This document shows, piece after piece, positions 9,579-20,482 of a stretch of DNA of 64,000 bases (positions are counted from its first letter, which is position 1; each line of letters opens with the position of its first letter). Both the position numbers and the translations under genes were made by a program. The notes beneath the pieces are model-generated. The model was not told where the DNA came from. It ran no database searches and was given only the letters and a program-made list of their open reading frames with translations. The DNA is from Anomaloglossus baeobatrachus (lineage: Eukaryota > Chordata > Amphibia > Anura > Aromobatidae), in NCBI RefSeq assembly GCF_048569485.1, contig NC_134354.1:88811825-88875824 (forward strand). The letters are read 5' to 3'.

Positions 9579-10104
9579 TTAGAGTAAGCCCAATCTAAAC
9601 CTAATCAGTTCCCTCGAAGCCAACCCTGACCCATCTATCAATCGTGCCCATATTTTTTCAAATTTGATTACGCCATTTCTTTTCCGATATATACTTTTCT
9701 CCACATTTATCACCCAATTAACTTTTTTGACATATTCAGATATTTTAGGACTGTGGTCCGAGATCCAATGTTGAGCGATTGGTTTACTGGCAATATATAA
9801 TAGTCTAGATACGGCCACTTTGCCCTCCTCCTCCAAAGGTAAATCCTCCACGTATCCCAGAATACACACAAAGGGAGTTAAGCTCGTCTCTATCGATTAT
9901 CTCTGTCACCTCTCTCCAGTAATGTTCAGTATCAGGACACGACCACATCATATGTAATAGATCTGCGGAACATATTTTGCATCGCGGGCAGAAGGGGTCA
10001 GTTCTAACTCCAATATCAAACAGGAATCTAGGAGTGCGATATACTTGGTGAATAACGTGCAGGTGTGACAGTCTGTATGCCTCCCCCAGTGATAGACTAG
10101 GAAT
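9579..10104 (-). pseudogene. L1 ORF2 C-terminal fragment
   Basis: From 10104 leftward the minus strand reads an L1 ORF2 C-terminus. A zinc-finger-like CPRCKICSADLLHMMWSCP block (near 9985-9945) comes first, followed in another frame (9869-9579) by SRLLYIASKPIAQHWI and KFEKIWARLIDG, the region ending most L1 ORF2 proteins. One frameshift separates the two blocks near 9870. The reverse transcriptase and endonuclease are absent because of 5' truncation. The fragment is not expected to be functional. Confidence 0.75.
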
Positions 10105-10181
10105 AACTAATATTATTAATTTATATATTTCTCACATATAACCACTATACGTCTTATGTAATACTTTTTTTTTTTTTGTAG

Positions 10182-10330
10182 ATTTGCAGTACCTGGCAGG
10201 AATTCGTCAGCAAATACCTATTCACACACAACAACGCCATGATCTCTATAGCGTGGAAGAGAAGTAAACAGCGTATCCATCATGATGGAAAGTCACATTA
10301 TCATAAGAGTCACGGGGAAGGTCTAATAAA
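10182..10330 (+). CDS. Candidate terminal coding exon of an unidentified host gene
   Basis: A 12-base T-run ends in GTAG at 10178-10181, a good splice acceptor. The next 83 bases keep an open frame: two bases, 27 codons (starting LQYLAGIRQQ, ending HDLYSVEEK) and a TAA at 10265-10267. An AATAAA polyadenylation signal follows at 10325-10330, only 58 bases after the stop. Together these look like a short last exon with a compact 3' UTR. The upstream exons would lie to the left of the L1/DIRS nest or outside the window. I do not recognise the protein. A chance acceptor plus short frame is possible. Confidence 0.4.
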
Positions 10331-10594
10331 TTGTTTCTGATGAAAAGACCGATTTTACTGAAATGAAGAGCACATATACGTGATTGGGTTTTTCTTCTTT
10401 TACAGTCTGACATTTCTTGTGAAAAAGGTCAAATTTGAGGGTAATCGGAATCTGTGCCGATTATATATGGGGGTACACATCCCGATATCCAGTTGTATTT
10501 GTGGCTGTATTCTCTTGTAGCGGTATGTGTTTGCTGAGCATTGGATTCTAAATTGGGAAGGGTTTAGATCAACATAACACAAATGATCTAGACA
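10331..10594. other. No gene recognised
   Basis: AT-rich sequence downstream of the candidate exon; no repeat ends or conserved frame recognised. Confidence 0.4.
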
Positions 10595-11005
10595 TTAAGG
10601 GCCCAAGTCATCAAGATCAACGTTGTTCACGGCGGTTTTAATGAGGGTGCGTGCTGGAGTCAGGTGCACGTGATTCATGAATCTGAAGCATCTGAGTGTT
10701 GTGCGCATCCGTCCGTCACGGCATAAATCTTACTCCAGTGGCGGACTGGATTGGTACTTCTGATGTCGGGAACACTGCAAGTTGTCAAGAACTAAGCGAG
10801 CTGAGGCGTCCCCGCCCCCAACTTGTCTCCTCTCACCCCGACTTTGCCCATTTTGGCAAAGTTAGGTGAAATGTTTGAAAACTGCAAAAGTCGCAGTATT
10901 TTGGCACAACTTTTAAACGTTTTTCAAACTTAATATTTTATTTTACAACTTTTCAAAGCGTTTCACAAGAATTCGCCGTGACAGCTGTGATGAATCGTCC
11001 TAATG
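10595..11005. mobile_element. Decayed MITE
   Basis: The left end TTAAGGGCCCAAGTCATCA is loosely mirrored by GTGATGAATCGTCCTAATG at the right. The interior includes mirrored TTTGGCAAAGTT / CACAACTTTT blocks. No frame. Confidence 0.4.
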
Positions 11006-11433
11006 TTGTCAGAATATGGTGCACGAAATTTTTTTCCGAATCTTCCTACAAGGTGATCTCCATCCCATACAGTGCTGAGGAATAATCCAGGATCATACAA
11101 TGAAGGGATCCTTACAGTCTGTATACCGCTCTGTTGCAATATATTATTATAGAAATCAAGTACACAATTAATATTTTTAATAAAGAAATTATTTTTATTG
11201 ATAAAATGTCATTTTATAATTATTACTATCTTTGTGACACGCAGATATCTTAGCTGCCTTACATGAGTTTTTATGGGTTTTTATGGGTCCCATGGGTTTT
11301 TATTTCTCAGTATTTACCATACGATCCAGAAATATTTGGAATGTGACCAAATCTTCGTGATTTCAGCTCTGCATGCTCCTATTTTTTATTTAAAATGAAT
11401 CAGAGATGCAAACTAAGTATAGACTTTCAGGTA
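11006..11433. other. Unassigned AT-rich DNA
   Basis: Contains AT-rich tracts and a tandem TTTTTATGGG triplet near 11268-11300. No gene, RNA or recognisable element end is seen. Confidence 0.4.
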
Positions 11434-11597
11434 GTGTTGCCAACTCCAGTCCTCCAGACTCACCAACATTGCATGTTTTCAGGATTTCTTTTATTGCAGA
11501 GGTGTTGGAATCTTCGTGTGGGCAGATGATTAAATTATCACCTGTGCCATACTAAGGAAATCCTGAAAATATGCACTGTTGGTGGCTGGAGTTGGGG
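11434..11597. repeat. Hairpin-type MITE
   Basis: GTGTTGCCAACTCCAGTCCT (11434 on) with TTTTCAGGATTTC faces GGAAATCCTGAAAATATGCA and GGCTGGAGTTGG, giving a foldback with a loop around 11500-11550. It resembles the widespread CAACTCCAGTCCTC palindromic repeat of lower vertebrates. Confidence 0.65.
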
Positions 11598-11759
11598 GTA
11601 CAGTAATTAACATGGTTGAATAAAAATATACTATGAAACTTTTAGGAATTGCAACCATTTTTCTACAAAGCCTCCTCATTTCAGACGCTCAGAAGTTATT
11701 GAACAAAGTAGCTTTACCATAAATAAAATCTTCATTTTTAATACTTTGTAGAGAATCCT

Positions 11760-12429
11760 CTGCAGACAGTGACTGCCTGAAGTCTGGAACCATGTACGTC
11801 ACCAAACGCTGGGTTTTCTCCTTTGTGATACTTTGCTGCCTTTACTGCAGCTGACTTCAGTTGCTGAATGTTTCTGGGTCTTTCTGCCTTTTAGTTTTGT
11901 TTTAAGCATGTAAAATGTAGCTCGATGGGGTTGAGATCTGGTGACTGACTCGGCCATTGTAGAATATTCCACTTCTTTGCATTCACCTGAGTTGCTTTTG
12001 CAGTATGTTTTGGGTCATTGTGCATCTGTACCGTGAAGCGCCATCCAATCAACCTTGCTGTGTTTGGTTGAATCTGAGCAGCAAGTATCACCCTGTCCAC
12101 TTCAGAATTCATCTGGCTATTCTGTCTTCAGTCACATCATCAAAAAACATTACTGAGCCAGGGCCATTGGAAGCCATGCATTTCCGGCCATCACACTGCC
12201 TCCACCATCTGTTACAGAGAATGTGCTGTGCTTTGCATCATGAGCCGCTCCAAGCCTTCTCCATACTTTCTTCTTCCCATCATTCTGGTACAGGTTGAGC
12301 TTAGTTTCAGCTGCTGATAGAATGCTTTTCCAGAACTGGGCTACTTATTTAGGTGTTTTTTGACAGCGTCTCATCTGCCTTTCTATTTAGAAGGCTAAAT
12401 AATGGTTTGCAGCTAATGAACCCTTTGTA
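11760..12429 (-). pseudogene. Tc1-b transposase remnant
   Basis: Minus-strand DDE transposase of the Tc1 type. The second catalytic block reads NDPKHTAKATQ with WPSQSPDLNPIE containing the third acidic residue. Upstream pieces (KVWRRLEALHDAKHSTFSV, GGGSVMAG) lie in the same general order but with stops and frame changes. The N-terminal DNA-binding domain is missing apart from a few codons beyond the Tc1-a insertion (25594-25620). Dead copy. Confidence 0.7.
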
Positions 12430-13805
12430 CAACCCCTGGCAAAAATTATGGAATCACCTGGCTCTGAGGGTGTTCATTCAGTTGTTTACTTTTGTTTAAA
12501 AAAAAAAAAAAAGCAGCTCACTGACATGGCACAAAACTAAAGTCATTTCAAATGGCAACTTTCTGGCTTTAAGAAACACTAAAAAAAAATCATGAAAACA
12601 TAATGTGCTAGCCAGTAATGGTTACTTTCTTTGTCGCTCCTAATTGGGAGACCCAGACAATTGGGTGTATAGCTACTGCCTCCGGAGGCCACACAAAGTA
12701 CTACACTTAAAAGTGTAAGGCCCCTCCCCTTCTGGCTATACACCCCCCCGTGGGATCACGGGCTCCTCAGTTTTATGCTTTGTGCGAAGGAGGCCAGACA
12801 TCCACGCATAGCTCCACTGTTTAGTCAGCAGCAGCTGCTGACTATGTCGGATGGAAGAAAAGAGGGCCCATACTAGGGCCCCCAGCATGCTCCCTTCTCA
12901 CCCCACTTTCTGTCGGCGGTGTTTGTTAAGGTTGAGGTACCCATTGCGGGTACGGAGGCTGGAGCCCACATGCTGATTCCTTCCCCATCCCCATTAGGGC
13001 TCTGGGTGAAGTGGGACTTTACCGGTCTCCGGGCACTGAGGCCGTGCTCCATCCACAGCCCCTGGAGGATCTGCTGGATACGGAGCGGAGTTTTCTCAGG
13101 GACAGGACCCTGCTCCATCAAGGTACTCCGTGTCCCCGTGCTTATCGCACGCACACTGCAGCATTGCTGGGTGTGTTAGTGCGCCGGGGTAAACAGCGCT
13201 GCTGCGCTGGTGCCGTTACTCACTACAGCTCTGCTGAGTGAGGTGACTTTGTACGATCGGCCGATCCGGCCGCTGGGGTCAGTGTTTACTGGTCGCGGCT
13301 GGGATTTGTGGTGCGCCGGGGACTTCCGCGCTGGCCGTGCATATATGACGGCCGCGCTAGATTACTACAGTCCCCGGCTTTTGCGGCCTAGTTCGTATCG
13401 TTCCCGCCCCCGGACCTGCCAGTCAGGAGGAGGGCGGGACGCTGTACAGTCCAGCAGCGTTAAGAGCTGGAGTCTGTTTTACATACTCCAGCCCTCACAC
13501 TAGGCACAGGGGGACGCAGTTTCCCGCTCTTTTGTTTGGGACGCCCACGGTCCGCCCCTCTTCACAGGACGCCGGCAGCCATTCCTGCCTGCACGCTGAA
13601 CTGCGGAGGGGAGGCTGGGAGACCCAGACAAGGGATTCTACGATCTCACACCCGCTTTTCAGCGGGCGGTAAGCAGCCCTCAAGGGCTCTCCCCCACTTG
13701 TGCCATAGTGTACTTTGTATTTTGTGCTGGCAATACTTTGCACTGTACAGTCGCTGGTGGTTTTCTGCTATATACCCTCCTTAGATTTCTCAAGGAGATA
13801 ACAGC

Positions 13806-15028
13806 ATGTCGTCCGCAAAAAGCAAAAGTGCCAAGGCACGGACTTTATATGCTGCTTGTACCGCATGTGGGGCTACTCTACCGGCAGGTTCCACTGACCC
13901 CCATTGTGTGCAGTGCTCGGCCCCTGTGGCAATTGCTCAGCCGGGGCCGCTGCTAGAGGTGACCCAGGGAGAACCACCTGTAAATGCTGTCCAGGTGACA
14001 GGGACGGAGTTTGCAGCTTTTGCTGACAGATTGTCTATGACTATGTCTAAAATTCTTGAAACATTGCAGTCTAGACCAGTAACTCAGACCATGGGCACTG
14101 TTGATCCATTGCCCCCTGGTCCCCCTCAGCTGGACCACTTCCTAGCTCCGGGGGTGTCATATGCACCCCAGGGTGACGGCTCTGACTCGGACGACAGTCC
14201 CAGACAACCTAAGCGGGCTCGCTATGAGCGACCCTCAACTTCATCACACTGGTCAGGGTCCCAGCGGGACGACTCTCTGTGTGATGAGGCGGATGTAACT
14301 GATCAGGAGTCTGAGGCTGGGGCCGCTCTCAATCTAGATACCCCGGATGGTGACGACATAGTGAATGATCTTATAGCGTCCATCAATAGGATCTAGTTGC
14401 AGTGGAAGATGGGGCGGCACTTAAAGATGCCACTGACAGACAGATGGAGCTCTGGTTAAAATCCATCTATGAAGCTATTGGAGCGTCGTTGGCGCCAGCA
14501 TTCGCAGCCATATGGGCACTCCAAGCTATTTCAGCTGGGCTTACACAGGTCGACACGGTCACACGTACATCTGCTCCGCAGGTGGCACCCTTGACCTCTC
14601 AAATGTCTGCATTCGCGTCTTACGCGATTAATGCTGTCCTAGACTCTACGAGCCGTACGGCGGTGGCGTCAGCCAACTCTGTGGTTTTACGCAGAGCCCT
14701 GTGGTTGAGAGAATGGAAGGCAGATTCTTCTTCCAAGTGGTGCTTAACCAGTTTGCCTTTTTCTCGTGACCGATTGTTTGGTGAGCGTTTGGATGAAATC
14801 ATTAAACACTCCAAGGGTAAGGATTCATCCTTACCTCAGCCCAGACAAAACAAACCTCAACAGAGGAGGGGACAGTCTGGTTTTCGGTCCTTTCGAGGCT
14901 CAGGCAGGTCCCAATTCTACTCGTCCAAAAGGACTCAAAAGGATCAGAGGGGCTCAGATTCGTGGCGGACTCAATCACGCCCAAAAAAGCCAGCCGGAAG
15001 AACCGTTACCAAGACGGCTTCCTCATGA
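13806..15028 (+). pseudogene. DIRS-B Gag-like region
   Basis: Opens MSSAKSKSAKARTLYAACTA and shares the CxxC zinc-ribbon-like start, acidic middle and basic tail with the copy A region at 3404-4521. A middle segment near 14400-14560 (LWLKSIYEAIGASLAPAFAA) has no counterpart in copy A, so copy A lacks that piece. Overlaps the start of the polymerase frame. Confidence 0.75.
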
Positions 15029-17937
15029 CTCTCAGCCTCCTCTCTCCGCATCCTCGGTCGGTGGCAGGCTCTCCCGCTTTGGCGACATTTGGTTGTCACA
15101 GGTCAAAGACCGTTGGGTGAGAGACATTCTGTCTCACGGGTACAGGATAGAGTTCTGCTCTCGTCCTCCAACTCGCTTCTTCAGAACTTCCCCACCGCCC
15201 GACCGAGCCGATGCTCTGCTGCAAGCGGTGTCCGCTCTAAAGGCGGAAGGAGTGGTGACTTCTGTTCCTCTTCAGGAACAAGGTCACGGTTTTTACTCCA
15301 ATTTGTTTGTGGTGCCAAAGAAAGACTGGTCGTTCCGTCCCGTCCTGGATCTAAAGCTGCTCAACAAACACGTAAAAACCAGGAGGTTCCGGATGGAATC
15401 TCTCCGCTCCGTTATCGCCTCAATGTCTCAAGGAGATTTCCTAGCATCAATAGACATCAAGGATGCTTATCTCCACGTGCCAATTGCGCCAGAGCATCAG
15501 CGTTTTCTACGCTTCGTTATAGGAAGCGAACACCTGCAGTTCGTAGCTCTACCTTTCGGCCTGGCGACAGCCCCTCGGGTCTTCACCAAGGTCATGGCAG
15601 CAGTAGTAGCAGTCCTGCACTCGCAAGGTCACTCCGTGATCCCGTATTTGGACGATCTACTTATCAAGGCACCCTCTCAAGAGGCATGCCAACACAGCCT
15701 GAACGTGGCACTGAAGACTCTCCAGAGTTTCGGGTGGATTATCAACTTTTCAAAGTCAAATCTAACCCCGACCCAATCACTAACATATCTTGGCATGGAG
15801 TTTCATACTCTCTCAGCGATAGTGAAACTTCCACTGGACAAACAGTGCTCGCTACAGATAGGGGTGCAATCTCTCCTTCAGGGCCAGTCGCACCCCTTGA
15901 GGCGCCTCATGCACTTCCTAGGGAAGATGGTAGCAGCAATGGAAGCAGTTCCTTTTGCGCAGTTTCATCTGCGTCCACTACAATGGGACATTCTCCGCCA
16001 ATGGGACGGGAAGTCGACGTCCCTCGACAGGGAGGTCTCCCTCTCTCAGGCAGCCAAGGAATCTCTCCGGTGGTGGCTTCTTCCCACCTCATTGTCAAAA
16101 GGAAAGTCGTTCCTACCCCCATCCTGGGCGGTGGTCACGACAGATGCGAGTCTATCAGGGTGGGGAGCAGTGTTTCTCCACCACAGGGCTCAGGGTACGT
16201 GGACTCGGAAAGAGTCCACCCTTCAGATCAATGTTCTGGAGATCAGAGCAGTCTATCTTGCCCTACAAGCCTTCCAACAGTGGCTGGAAGGCAAGCAGAT
16301 CCGAATTCAGTCGGACAACTCCACAGCGGTGGCATACATCAACCACCAAGGGGGAACACGCAGTCGGCAAGCCTTCCAGGAAGTCCGGCGGATTCTGACG
16401 TGGGTGGAAGACACGGCATCCACCATATCCGCCGTTCACATCCCAGGCGTAGAAAACTGGGAAGCAGACTTTCTCAGTCGCCAGGGCATGAACGCAGGGG
16501 AATGGTCCCTTCACCCGGACGTGTTTCAGGAGATCTGTCGCCGCTGGGGGATGCCGGACGTCGACCTGATGGCGTCACGGCACAACAACAAGGTCCCGGT
16601 TTTCATGGCACGGTCTCACGATCACCGAGCTCTGGCGGCAGAAGCCTTAGTTCAAGATTGGTCGCAGTTCCGGCTACCGTATGTGTTCCCACCTCTGGCA
16701 TTGTTGCCCAGAGTGCTCCGCAAAAATCAGGTCCGACTGCCGCCGCGCCATTCTCGTCGCTCCAGACTGGCCAAGGACGTCGTGGTACCCGGATCTGTGG
16801 CACCTCACGGTAGGCCATCCGTGGGCACTACCAGACCGTCCAGACTTGCTGTCTCAAGGGCCGTTTTTCCATCTGAATTCTGCGGCCCTGAACCTGACTG
16901 TGTGGCCATTGAGTCCTGGATCCTAGCGGCCTCAGGTTTATCTCATGAGGTGGTTGCCACCATGAGACAGGCTAGGAAACCATCCTCCGCCAAGATCTAC
17001 CACAGGACGTGGAGGATATTCCTATCTTGGTGCTCGGCTCAGGGAGTTTCTCCCTGGCCTTTTGCATTGCCTACTTTTCTTTCCTTCCTGCAGTCTGGGT
17101 TGGAAAAAGGTTTGTCGCTTGGCTCCCTTAAGGGTCAAGTCTCCGCGCTATCCGTATTTTTTCAGAAACGCCTGGCGCGACTTCCTCAGGTACGCACGTT
17201 CCTGCAAGGGGTTTGTCATATCGTCCCCCCTTACAAGCGGCCATTGGAGCCCTGGGACCTGAACAAGGTTCTAATTGCTCTCCAAAAGCCGCCTTTCGAG
17301 CCTATGAAGGAGGTTTCCCTTTCTCGTCTTTCACAGAAAGTGGCCTTTCTAGTGGCGGTCACGTCTCTTCGGAGAGTGTCCGAGCTGGCGGCGTTATCAT
17401 GCAGATCTCCATTCCTGGTGTTTCACCAGGACAAGGTAGTTCTGCGTCCAATTCCAGAATTTCTTCCCAAGGTGGTATCTTCCTTTCATCTCAATCAAGA
17501 TATCACTTTACCGTCTTTGTGTCCGCATCCAATTTGAAAAAGGTTTGCATTTATTGGATCTGGTGAGAGCACTCAGGATCTACATTTCCCGCACGGCGCC
17601 TCTGCGCCGCTCGGATGCACTCTTTGTCCTTGTCGCTGGTCAGCGTAAAGGGTCGCAAGCTTCCAAATCCACCCTTGCGCGTTGGATCAAGGAACCAATT
17701 CTTCACACCTACCGTTCTGCTGGGCTTCCGATTCCATCAGGACTGAAAGCCCATTCTACCAGAGCCGTGGGTGCGTCCTGGGCATTACGGCACCAGGCTA
17801 CGGCTCAGCAGGTGTGCCAGGCGGCTACCTGGTCGAGTCTGCACACTTTTACCAAGCATTATCAGGTGCATACCTACGCTTCGGCGGATGCCGGCCTAGG
17901 TAGACAAGTCCTTCAGGCGGCGGTGGCTCACCTGTAG
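14766..17937 (+). CDS. DIRS-B reverse transcriptase / RNase H and tyrosine recombinase region
   Basis: RT motifs VVPKKDWSFRPVLDLKLLN, SIDIKDAYLHVPI and YLDDLL lie between about 15310 and 15665. RNase H-like blocks TTDASLSGWG and QSDNSTAVAYINHQGG follow (16138-16350), then the recombinase with TSLRRVSELAAL (about 17365) and KAHSTRAVGASWAL (about 17748). In this copy a single long frame covers both enzymes up to 17537, unlike the overlapping-frame layout in copy A. Roles as in copy A. Fossil; broken at least once near the end. Confidence 0.85.
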
Positions 17938-17999
17938 GAAAGGGCTGTTTGACGGCCCTATCACGAGGTATTCTTTTACCCACCCAGGGACTGCTTTTG

Positions 18000-18095
18000 G
18001 ACGTCCCAATTGTCTGGGTCTCCCAATTAGGGGCGACAAAGAAGAAGGGAATTTTGTTTACTTACCGTAAATTCCTTTTCTTCTAGCTCCAATTG
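18000..18095. repeat. DIRS-B internal complementary region
   Basis: TCTCCCAATTAGGGGCGACA mirrors the left terminus at 12633. The adjoining AAGAAGGGAATTTTG ... TTCTTCTAGCTCCA mirrors the right terminus near 18385-18432. Same design as copy A. Confidence 0.8.
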
Positions 18096-18568
18096 GGAGA
18101 CCCAGCACCCGCCCTGTTTTTCTTAGGAAATTTGTTTTTTTCGGGTGCACATGTTGTTCATGTTGAACAGTTCAGTTCTCCGAGGTTGTTTCTCGGGTTG
18201 AATTTGTATTTAAAACAGTTATTGGCTTTCCTCCTTCTTGCTTTTGCACTAAAACTGAGGATCCCGTGATCCCACGGGGGGGTGTATAGCCAGAAGGGGA
18301 GGGGCCTTACACTTTTAAGTGTAGTACTTTGTGTGGCCTCCGGAGGCAGTAGCTATACACCCAATTGTCTGGGTCTCCCAATTGGAGCTAGAAGAAAAGG
18401 AATTTACGGTAAGTAAACAAAATTCCCTTCTTTCAAGACCAAACAGGGGGAAAAAATTATGGAATCACTCAGTTATGAGGAAAAAAAATAATGGCATCAC
18501 CCTGTAAATTTTCATTCCCAAAACTAACACCTGCATCAAATAAGATCTGCTTGTTAGTCTGCATCTTA

Positions 18569-19062
18569 GGGCTGCTTCTCACTTGCGAGTTTCTCGCAGT
18601 AGAGCAATGCGAGAAAAACTCGCATTGAAATCGGACACATGTTAGTCAATGATTCAGCTCTCATCTGCGATTTTTTTCTCAGTCCAAATCGGACCGAGAA
18701 AAAAATCGCAGCATGCTGCTTTTTTGCGAGTTTCTCGCACCATTTGTCCCAATGATTTCCTATGGAAGGGGATTAAAAATAGCATCACACACGCGCACCA
18801 CCGTTCACATTTGCGAGTGTGGCAGTAACTTCGCTCATTAGATGAATGTGACAGCACATTCCCATAGGTTAATTAAATGACACATGTGTAATAGCTTTTA
18901 TCTAATTAAGATGTTGCATGAAACTAGCATCGCAATCGCAACACACACGCGAGCAAAAAGCATCGCACTTGCGTTGCACTCGCACCTAACGTGAACTAAA
19001 ATCAGCCGAGTTTTTTTCAGCCCAGTCGGACCGATTTTACTCGCATAGATGTGTTTCCACCC
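18569..19062. mobile_element. PIF/Harbinger-like MITE, TTA duplication
   Basis: Flanked by TTA at 18566-18568 and 19063-19065. The ends are GGGCTGCTTCTCAC and, reversed, GGGTGGAAACACATC, and the body has alternating TTTCTCGCA / TGCGAGAAA and GCGAG / CTCGC motifs. It separates the Tc1-a left repeat from its transposase. Confidence 0.7.
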
Positions 19063-19119
19063 TTAAAAGGAGTGATCACACCTTGGACAGCTGTTGCACC
19101 ATGTGGACTGAGATGAAAC

Positions 19120-19943
19120 ATGGCTCCAACATGAGAGATGTCAATTGAAACAAAGAGGATTATCAAACTCTTAAAAGAGGGTAAATCATCATGGAGTGTT
19201 GCAAAAGATGTTGGTTGTTCACAGTCAGCGGTGTCTAAAATCTGGACCAAATACAAACATGGGAAGGTTGTTAAAGGCAAACATACTGGTAGACCAAGGA
19301 AGACATCAAAGCGTCAAGACAGGAAACTTAAAGCAATATGTCTCCAAAACAGGAAATGCACAACAAAACAAATGAGGAGCGAATGGGAGGAAACGATTCA
19401 ATGTCTGTGACCGAACTGTAAGAAACTGCCTAAAGAAATGGGATTTAGATACAGAAAAGCTAAACAATAAAAAGATGACTGCCTGAAGAGAACATGTAAA
19501 TTTCCTCAGTTTTTCATGATATGGGGTTGCATTTCATGTTCAGCGTTTTTAACTAGTTTGTCCTAAAGATCTTAATGAATTAAGAGTTATATATTAATTA
19601 ATTAGATCAGTCTTTTTAGTTACCAATGGCAAATTGTAAATAGCATGTCAGGTAAAGGCACTGGGGAGATGGCTGTCATTAGATCTTCAGTAAATACCCA
19701 AGTTTACACTGAAATTTTGGACACTTTTCCATAGTCCAGAGCTCAATCCAATTGAAAATCTTTGGTGGAAGTTGAAGAAAATGGTCCATGACAAGGCTCC
19801 AACCTGCAAAGCTGATCTGCCAACAGCAATCAGAGAAAAGTTGGAGCCAAATTGATGAAGAGTACTGTTTGTCACTCATTAAATCCATGCCTCAGAGACT
19901 GCAAGGCGTTATAAAAGCCAGAGGTGGTGCAACAAAATACTAG
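19120..19943 (+). pseudogene. Tc1-a transposase remnant
   Basis: Starts ATGGCTCCAACA with a stop at codon 5, then the helix-turn-helix DNA-binding domain reads on from 19138 (IIKLLKEGKSSWSVAKDVGC, GRPRKTSKRQDRKLK). The frame shifts near 19400. A large deletion after RKAK (about 19463) removes the first catalytic aspartate region, and another near 19725 removes the second. About 100 bp of foreign sequence splits the segment at 19533-19645. The end (LNPIENLWWKLKKMV, with the catalytic glutamate, through RGGATKY and TAG) survives. Dead transposase; family length is about 340 residues. Confidence 0.8.
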
Positions 19944-20482
19944 TAATGTATTTGAGTATTTGTTTTTCATGATTCCATAATTTTCTCCTCATAATTGAGT
20001 GATTCCATAATTTTTCCCCCTTTTTGGTCTTGAAAAGTAACCGTTACTGGCTCGCACATTATGCTTTCATGATTTATTTTTTTTTAGTGTTTCTTAAAGC
20101 CAGAAAGTTGCCATTTGAAATTACTTTACTTTTGTTTTGTTTTTTTATATAATTCTTTATTTAACCGAAGAACATGGAGATACATCAATCCAAAACAGTA
20201 GCATAACATTTTACGACCACTGCACATTGTCACCCATCAGGCTAGCTGTAACATCTGATGACTACCTCACTTTGAGTCCTCCATGTTTACCCAGGAATTT
20301 TCAAATATAGAGATTCTGTAGTGAGTTAGGGAAAGAAAGAGAAAGAAGCAAGTGAGCAGAAGAAAGTAGACCATAGACGAATAGGGGGGAACACACAAAG
20401 GGGGAGGAAGGGGGGTAAAGAGAAAAACATAAGGGAACAAACAGCCACTAGGCAGAGATCCATCATCTCAGTGCACCTCTGT

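Larger units (their letters stand above)
1816..10104 (-). mobile_element. 5'-truncated L1 LINE (about 0.9 kb of own sequence) split by later insertions
   Basis: The element is bounded by a 13-bp direct repeat, AACTAATATTATT, at 1803-1815 and 10105-10117. Its own sequence is 1816-1868, 8618-8869 and 9501-10104; the rest belongs to the tandem element 1869-8603 (with a DIRS inside) and the MITE 8870-9500. The minus strand carries the C-terminal part of an L1 ORF2. It is 5'-truncated, as most L1 copies are. It lies just upstream of the candidate terminal exon at 10182, so it may have landed in that gene's last intron. Confidence 0.8.
12629..18432 (+). mobile_element. DIRS-type retrotransposon, copy B (fossil, nearly whole)
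   Basis: A 5.8-kb relative of copy A with the same part order: left repeat 12638-12790, Gag-like region, RT/RNase H, tyrosine recombinase, internal complementary region (about 18000-18095) and right repeat (about 18250-18392). It inserted between GTTACTTT and TCAAGACC of Tc1-a's left terminal repeat without a target duplication. Roughly two or three breaks are apparent. The close match to copy A and open frames suggest recent activity of the family. Confidence 0.9.

Noticed and set aside
15089-16813. 574-codon frame in DIRS-B
   Set aside because: Alternate-frame shadow of the RT/RNase H gene with biased composition and no domain.
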